From Ephydatia muelleri (taxonomy: Eukaryota > Porifera > Demospongiae > Spongillida > Spongillidae), in NCBI GenBank assembly GCA_013339895.1, contig JABACO010000004.1, positions 4,170,392-4,234,391 on the forward strand: 64,000 nucleotides of DNA, given 5' to 3'. The position numbers were made by a program, and so were the translations under genes. How positions within the stretch are numbered: position 1 is the first letter of the stretch; the number at the start of each line of letters is the position of its first letter. The notes under the pieces are model-generated. The model ran no database searches. It worked only from the letters and a program-made list of their open reading frames with translations, and was not told the DNA's origin. Shown in pieces: positions 57,400-64,000 of this stretch.

Positions 57400-59400
57400 C
57401 TCGTTTTCGTCATCTGGTTAGAAGACTGAGCCCAACCCCCTGATTAGAACGGACAACTTACTTAATCTTTATATATAAATTGACGAGCGAGGGGAGCTCA
57501 ATTTCACACGTGAGTGTTGATAGATTTGAAGGAGCAGCGATATCTCACCACTGAAGCTTCCTCCCATGCATTGCCTACAGCACTCCTCCACACCCTTTAC
57601 CTGTACCCTTAACCCTCCAATGACACTGAATTGGTTTAGCGTCATTGTGCACGCCTGCAAACACACACACGGCCACATAGACCCCCCCCCCCCCCCCTTC
57701 CCAATGCTGTCATCTGTCCTCTCGTCCCCCTGCTTCCTGCTAAATTCGGGACAACTGAATGACCGTTGGTTACGTTGTGCTCGTACCTTACTCATCATCA
57801 TCCTTCCTCCTAACCTAGAACCCTGGTGCTTTACATTGCCTGTTGCCTTTTCCCTTCCTTTCCTAGATATGGCCAGATCAGCCATATCCCCAGAAAGTGA
57901 TAGCCTGGCACCATCTCCTGCAGCTACTGTACTTGGACATGATCCATAATGGCGGAGACAGACCAGTCTCAGCCACCACTCATGCCGACAAGCAGGATGT
58001 GGATATGGTGGAAGTCGCCAGTGATGAAGTTGGGTGGCTGGGTGTCTTAAACCAACAGCCCGTCTGAGCTGGTTAGACACAATGTCCCAGGGAAGGGAGC
58101 TGGCCTTGTTGGAGGATACCACCTCCACAAGCGTGAATCGATGACCCCCAGTAGGTATGTTGAGGATGAGGTCAGCTCTTGGGATGACGCAGTGTACTAT
58201 CCATCCCACAATAACCTTCAAGATGACGGGTGGTGTGGTTCCCAGACCTATGGCATCATGTTTTCACTGTGATGAGCTGAGCCACTTCAGTGTGTGAAGG
58301 TGAGGGCCAGTGTGCTGTATCCTTTGTCCAAGGGTAGTGGACACGTGGCTGGTGAGAGCACTTGGTGTAGGAGTGCCGACTTTGGGACACCTAATTGTGT
58401 AGCACATGTGGGGGAGGTAACACCTTCCATTGGTGAGGAGGGCCTAGGGTGTTTGCCTTTTTGGGTGCAAGCATGGTAGCACAGAGCTTCAGTTTTGGAC
58501 AGAGTCCCTTGATGACACAACCAATATGGCATAGGCCAGCTGCAGCTAGGTGTGTGTACTCAGATGCTAGCGACACAGGGTAAGGTGGGTATACAGTAGA
58601 GCATGGCATGCATATCGCTCAGGGCAACTGGTTGCCAGATGAAGATATGCAGAGGGAGATAGTGGCAGTGGGGAGGGTGCTAGAATCTCTACAGAAGCAG
58701 TAGAATCATTGATTCCCTGTAGACTGGCATGGGGAGAGCAACTGGTGGGGTCCACCTCCCATACCAAGGGTTATTAGGCATGCTGAGAAATGTGGAGCCC
58801 ATGGGACACTGTTGTTGGGAATCTGTCCTCTTTTGGCCTCTGATGTGGCCGGATGGTAAGGGTTGGGCACCATTTAAAGTGAACACATGGGCATGGCCAC
58901 TGTAAGAGAGGTTGGTCAGACCTTTCAGAGCAGACTCACACTTGTTTAGTTGGAGGTTCCCCAATATGGCTATGCCTGCAATGAGAATAGACTTTTGTGT
59001 TGGATAGCAGTGTGTACCCTAGCCATAGGAGACTAGGTGTGTTTGCCTTGGTAGCTGTGTTGATCTCTCAGATTGGCTGTTCCAGTTCCAGCCTGGAGGG
59101 TTGAATCCCAGCACTGAATGTTGGTAGGCCGACCTGGGCTGATGGAGGAATGGAGGTGTGTTCTCAACAGGGGTGTGGCCACTACTGGACAACTTGGAGG
59201 ACTCTGAGCTGAGGTCACTGGCCCAATCACTACCAGCAACAGTGTTGAGAAGCAGAGCAGACAGCACCACCAAAATGGTGGTAGAAGTAAGTGATTTGTG
59301 CCAGTGTCATTAGGTCTGAACGTATTAAACTGTTACCTCAAGGAGGACGAAGAATATGATACACCCGATAAAGTGGAGTTTGAGGTTTGTATTATAAATG
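57400..59400. other. No confident gene
   Basis: A 250-codon minus-strand frame (57,469-58,221; ILNIPTGGHRFTLVEVVSSN) and a minus-strand frame near 59,273 with a hydrophobic leader (VVLSALLLNTVAG) are the only hints. Neither is recognised and both could be chance or exons of an unknown gene. A poly-C run sits at 57,681-57,698. Confidence 0.35.
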
Positions 59401-59449
59401 TAAAGTGGTCACTGTCGTAGTGTGACAGCATGGGAAGAGAAAGGGAGTG

Positions 59450-59801
<352 letters not shown>

Positions 59802-59869
59802 TGTGCACCTCTTTTCAACCTGTGTTCAGGTTGAATGATCACACAGAGCTGCTCTAGAAGAACTTTTCC

Positions 59870-60250
59870 TAGGTAGGTGGAGAGGAGTGTGGATGGTGAT
59901 GGAGAGGAGGGTGGGATGAAAGTAATGGTAGGATGTGGGAGGAGGGTGTGGTGGGTGGACTGTCCATAGGAGATAAAAACAGATACAGGAATAAAGAGAT
60001 TGGTGAACATGAAGAGTTCATGGCCACAGTGGTGGAGCTGATACATATCACACAACGTACCAACATTCATCCCTCTCTCCACCATCACACACTCCACTCA
60101 CCATCCCACACTCTTCTCCATCACCTTTCATCCTACAAACCACCTCTACCTCCACATTCCTCCATTACCTTCCTCTCCCTCACATCCGCACCTCCACCCC
60201 AACACTTCCCTCCAAACACCTCCCCACAGTCCCATCACCCTACTCCCCCT
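59870..60250. repeat. Purine/pyrimidine low-complexity region
   Basis: G/A-rich block (59,870-59,950) followed by C/T/A-rich block (60,065-60,250), similar in kind to the minisatellites of units 1 and 2. Confidence 0.6.
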
Positions 60251-60511
60251 CATCGCCATGAAATCTGATTACCTTTAATAAATGTAAACATCAAATGAAA
60301 TGCTTTCTAGTTAATTTAATAAATGTGACAACTGTACGAGAACTTTAGCATCTAATTTATAACCTACACTTACATTTTAAATTTGATTTGCTTTGCACGT
60401 TTTTAATGTTTAATAACCAATAATCACAATACAAATCTTATTTGTTTTTTATTTTATTTTATATTTTTTACATTATTATACTCATTTGCAATACAAACGA
60501 ATACACACAAA

Positions 60512-61085
60512 TTAAAGTTCATCCACCTGCTGCATAAGGTGGGAGTAGGAACGACTCAGAATGGCACGAGCATTAGCTCTAATCAGTGAGTGACTGAGGC
60601 GACCAAAGAGGTCAGTCAATGCCATAGATTTAGAGGTATTCCCACGAATGGCTAAACGAGTGGCTACTTGTGAGAAGGCCTTTAGAGCCTCTGGACCCCA
60701 CATGCACCATAACACTCTACCACCAGCGGAATACATTTCCAACTTAGTTCAGCACATTGAGAGTCATTTTGAGTGTGCTTTCTGAGCTCAGCTGCTCTTG
60801 TTGCGCACCTGAGTACATGCCCGCTTCCGTAATGGTACTAGAATTGAGCGGAGATGCAACAGTGACTTCGAAGGCTGCTGAGATGCCGTTGTCCCAATTG
60901 GTGACTAGAATGTCTGCTTGACGGGTCCTTGAACTCTCCTGACCCCAGCCACTACCAACCTCAAGATGTGATATTGACAACCCAGCTCTACAGAAGGTAT
61001 TGAATAGCACATTACATAACGCATTATGCCTCAAAGTGACATCGCCGCCTCTCTTGCAGGTTACACAATGATGCCTGAGTAAAGA
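60512..61085 (-). pseudogene. C-terminal region of a retrotransposon reverse transcriptase protein
   Basis: Minus strand. A CHHC-like piece (HCVTCKRGGDVTLRHNAL) is followed by RQADILVTNWDNGISAAFEV then TVASPL. After a frame change come WGPEALKAFSQVATRLAI and SHSLIRANARAILSR. This order matches the tail of a reverse transcriptase family common in cnidarian and sponge genomes (from memory); the ADxxxxxW-G-AFxV stretch looks nuclease-like. The RT core upstream is not recognisable (61,090-61,480 is broken), so it is a dead copy. Confidence 0.7.
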
Positions 61086-61089
61086 ACAC

Positions 61090-63000
61090 TCTCACATTTG
61101 AGCAGACAGAGTTCAAGTTGAGCGCGCTTTATATGTCACTGAGAATGGTAGTATTGGTGGCGAGCAGTAAGCTTTGAGAAGACATTAGAGGCTAGGTTGC
61201 CCCATGCCCCCGAACGATCCGACGACTACTATGCGTAGACAGTCCCACCCAAGCTCGTTGAAAATTTTCGAGTTTTCATTAAGCTTGTGTTGTTCTATAA
61301 CAGCTGCTGCTGAACCCGCTGCAAAGTCAATGTATAGAGAGATCATAAGCAGAAGGTCTGCAGTTGATACCCCAAGCTAACTAGAATATCTGCAGGCTGT
61401 ATTCGTTTTGCTTCATGGCCGAGGCCACCGTCAGCGTCCATCTTTGGGTTGGATAAGGTTCTTTCAAAAGTTGGTACACAATGTTAGTTGGTTGAGTTGT
61501 GCTATGACATCGTTGCATATAAGGGTGTGGTGAGCTTCAAGAGCCTTGGTGGGGCAAAGTGCACACAGAGAACCAGGCTCGCAAAGTGGAATGCCTAACC
61601 ACCAATTTAAGATAAACTGGGTATCTAGTGGTGTCAAATAGAGTCCCAAGACTGGTGATGGTAGTATGCGGGACAATACTGAGCTCGATCAGCCAAAATG
61701 CAGGGGAGTGCATAAAGGGATCATGATTGAAAATCTTTTGTCTTCCAGTTTCAAACACAATGAGCATTGGTGAATGTAATTGACGTCGAGTGTTGATGTT
61801 GAAAGAGCTTGGTTGGGAAACATGAGGTGTTGTAAGTGTCGATTGCCTAGCGTTATTATATCAAAACCCTCATAAATCAACATATTCAAAGCCCTCTATT
61901 ATCAAATGTATTCAAGATTAAATTAATTTGATAATACAGGGCTTTGAATATGTTAATTTATAAGGGGTTTGATACTAAATCAGTTAAAATTATCTAAATT
62001 AATTACTAATAGACTGTAATGCACAATAAATCAAGCGGTTAATTAACTACAAACCTAAGCTCTAATTTTAAAACAATTGCCTTCATTTGCATTTGCAACA
62101 AGGATCGTTAATGGCACAGCTATGATGACAGGCGTAATATCATAAAGAATCAGGCATGTCTGGTAAATTGCATGGGCCAGTGGATGTCGCAAATAACTCA
62201 GAGCAAGGACATAATTGAAATACACTGCTGGGAGCCAAATCAAAGTATCAGCTCTGAAGTGGCAGGATTGTCAACCAGAACGATTTGCATTGCACTCCTC
62301 TTGATTTGGGACATGAACCTCTACCAAAGTTGTAGTAGAAGCCCAAGTATATGGAGAATTTAGCCACAACTTTGTAGAGGTGCCCATGTGATAAGAAGAC
62401 GATGCTGCATCTGCAAGCCAGCTAAACGAGTTGGCAAGGGAAAAAGTACACACACAGCATCTGGGATGTGCAGCATAAGTTAATGAGGGCCGGGGTGACT
62501 TGCATGGCAGCAATTTCAGTTAACGCAACCTTCTTTGTACTCGCTCAAGACCTGCACACCCATCGAAAGAGGGACACCCTGAGTAGAACCACGTGACGCA
62601 GGACAGTGCATCAAACTAAGACAGACCCGTTCGTATGCAGCTGTGAGACCATTCAAAGAGCCGACCACACAGACGTCATATCCTAACAGACATAATGGTC
62701 CTCCATTAATCCATTCTCTCGGCATCCTGTCACCTGTTCAGCTGTTGTATTGCGTCCAATAATGAACGCCCGTTCACCGCTCTTTCACCTCGCTTTCACC
62801 CGGTCAATAGGTAACGCATTAAACTCACGACTCTACACCAAAAAAAGTCTCTTACTGTTACCTTGCCAACCCCTAGCCGTATACGGATGCAATTTGTTGT
62901 ATCAATGCTTTCTTCAAGCAATCTTCTGAATTATACATACTACCAAGCAAATTATAGTCTTCAGTTCAATTGTAATGAATAATCTTTGATTTGCCTTTGT
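61090..63000 (-). other. Probably decayed element sequence, unrecognised
   Basis: Minus-strand fragments with protein-like composition occur (61,464-61,889; 62,055-62,243; 62,271-62,513; 62,516-62,725), but no conserved motif could be named. They may belong to the same reverse transcriptase element or to another dead gene. Confidence 0.3.
61859..61974. mobile_element. 116-bp hairpin MITE
   Basis: TATCAAAACCCTCATAAATC at the left against TATAAGGGGTTTGATA at the right, with inner arms CATATTCAAAGCCCT and complement. AT-rich tip. No certain target duplication. Confidence 0.7.
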
Positions 63001-63119
63001 ATTGTTGTAATCAGCATAATATTGTCTTACTTTATATAGAGCTACGTTACGTTATCGATTAAATCATTAACCGCGTGACACATATATGTGCATGAACAAG
63101 GTTGATGTTGTCCACAATC

Positions 63120-64000
63120 ATGACTGCAAATCTAGGCATTCAAATACCACTGTTGTATTTCGTGTTAATATGCATCGCTGCGTTTGTGGTTTCGGCGCCT
63201 TCTGATCCTCGCCGCGTTTCAACGGATGGAAGTTGCCAATCTGGCGGTGCGGTGTGTCCTCGTGGATACTGCTGTTCGCGCCAAGGGTGGTGCGGAACTA
63301 CGCCTGCCCATTGTGGTGCCGGCTGCCAGGTGGGCTGGGGACGATGCTCGTCTCCTTCTACGATACTACCGTCCTCCACTCCGGTCACCTCCGTCGGTCC
63401 GCTTCGGGTGATCGAAAACTGCGTTATTCCGAACGCGGTAGCAATAACGTTCGACGACGGACCTTACAAGTACACGTCGGAGATAGCGCAACAGTTTACG
63501 CGCGTCGGAGGTCGCGTGACGTTTTTTGTGAACGGTTTGAACTATGGCTGCATATACGAGCAAGCCGAGGCGGTCAAGGCAGCATTCGACGCCGGTCATC
63601 AGATAGGATCACACACGTGGTCCCATCCACACCTGACGGCGTTATCCAAGGACGCCGTGACGCAACAGATGACTAAGCTGGCTAAAGTTTTCAAAAAAAT
63701 TCTCGGCGCTGTTCCTGTTTACATGCGACCTCCGTACGGCTCGTTTAATGACGAGGTGCTCAGTACGCTACTGGCTACGGGGATCAAAGTCGTCGCGATG
63801 TGGGATATCGATTCTGGGGACGCAATGGGAGCGTCAACTGCTACGCAGCAGGAGACGTACAACCTCGCTTCGACTGATGTTTCGCACATCATTCTGCAAC
63901 ACGAAACACACGAAAGTACCGCGCAAGTCATGGTACCGTTCATCATCAACTGGGCCAAGCAGCGGAATTTGAAGATGGTGACCGTTGGTGAGTGTATAGG
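63120..64000 (+). CDS. Secreted chitin deacetylase-like protein 3 (cut by window end)
   Basis: The ATG at 63,120 opens a frame that stays open for 293 codons to the window edge. Signal peptide ([16 protein letters not shown]), eight-cysteine hevein-type domain ([11 protein letters not shown]), a linker, then the NodB domain with TFDDGP, SHTWSH, RPPYG and LQHE. By comparison with copies 1 and 2, only about 23 residues and the stop are missing. Motif 5 has Glu as in copy 2. The N-terminal third is the most divergent of the three copies, while the middle is nearly identical to copy 1 and the later part to copy 2. It lies about 30 kb downstream of copy 2, same strand. Confidence 0.88.
   Translation, partial: MTANLGIQIPLLYFVLICIAAFVVSAPSDPRRVSTDGSCQSGGAVCPRGYCCSRQGWCGTTPAHCGAGCQVGWGRCSSPSTILPSSTPVTSVGPLRVIENCVIPNAVAITFDDGPYKYTSEIAQQFTRVGGRVTFFVNGLNYGCIYEQAEAVKAAFDAGHQIGSHTWSHPHLTALSKDAVTQQMTKLAKVFKKILGAVPVYMRPPYGSFNDEVLSTLLATGIKVVAMWDIDSGDAMGASTATQQETYNLASTDVSHIILQHETHESTAQVMVPFIINWAKQRNLKMVTVGECI

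Noticed and set aside
63140..63676. Frames on both strands over the third chitin deacetylase
   Set aside because: They are out of frame with the real gene, which starts at 63,120 and remains open to the window edge.

Overview
This is a eukaryotic, animal-like window, most likely from a sponge (demosponge). The case for an animal rests on spliced genes with GT-AG introns, a RING/B-box/filamin/NHL (TRIM-NHL) gene, the last exons of a CCDC47-like gene, and abundant decayed retrotransposons, hAT and Tc1-like elements and hairpin MITEs. The narrower sponge assignment is an inference from TRIM-NHL style and from the wealth of short palindromes such as GCATGC and ACATGT. There are no bacterial operons, CRISPR arrays, tRNAs or rRNAs.

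Region 1 (1-24,500) is a set of nested large inverted repeats. A unit of several kb occurs in alternating orientation, giving five copies of a two-exon gene for a small secreted cysteine-rich protein (starts at 111+, 5,894+, 8,774-, 14,418-, 20,119+). Three copies read through. Two are frameshifted. The first palindrome has arms 1-6,400 and 8,264-14,525 and a spacer with a 100-N assembly gap. The second has arms about 12,408-17,868 and 17,869-23,861, and its centre is a 40-bp tandem repeat. The same 40-bp repeat is the core of a third, unrelated palindrome at 24,139-24,500. The arms also carry Ty3/gypsy reverse transcriptase remnants, a decayed basic repeat-protein gene, an 800-bp palindrome, and MITEs that are present in one arm and absent from another.

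Region 2 (24,500-34,700) holds a short hAT-like element with 5-bp target duplications, decayed gypsy pol, and two intronless genes for secreted chitin deacetylase-like proteins (hevein-type chitin-binding domain plus NodB polysaccharide deacetylase domain) at 27,649 and 32,781. A third, partial copy runs off the right edge from 63,120. This domain order is typical of fungi.

Region 3 (34,740-49,150) is a tandem segmental duplication. Unit 1 is about 4.5 kb. Unit 2 is swollen to about 10 kb by later insertions (two hAT-like elements, an unidentified 0.7-kb block, and a LINE plus repeat-protein block). Each unit holds the last three exons of a CCDC47-like gene and large purine/pyrimidine minisatellites. 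The two copies carry different lesions.

Region 4 (49,150-64,000) has an hAT transposase remnant, an intact single-exon TRIM-NHL gene (53,185-55,398), low-complexity repeats, a decayed reverse-transcriptase C-terminus on the minus strand, and the third chitin deacetylase. The convincing host protein-coding genes are the Cys-rich family, the chitin deacetylases, the CCDC47 tails and the TRIM-NHL gene. Most of the rest is repeat-derived.
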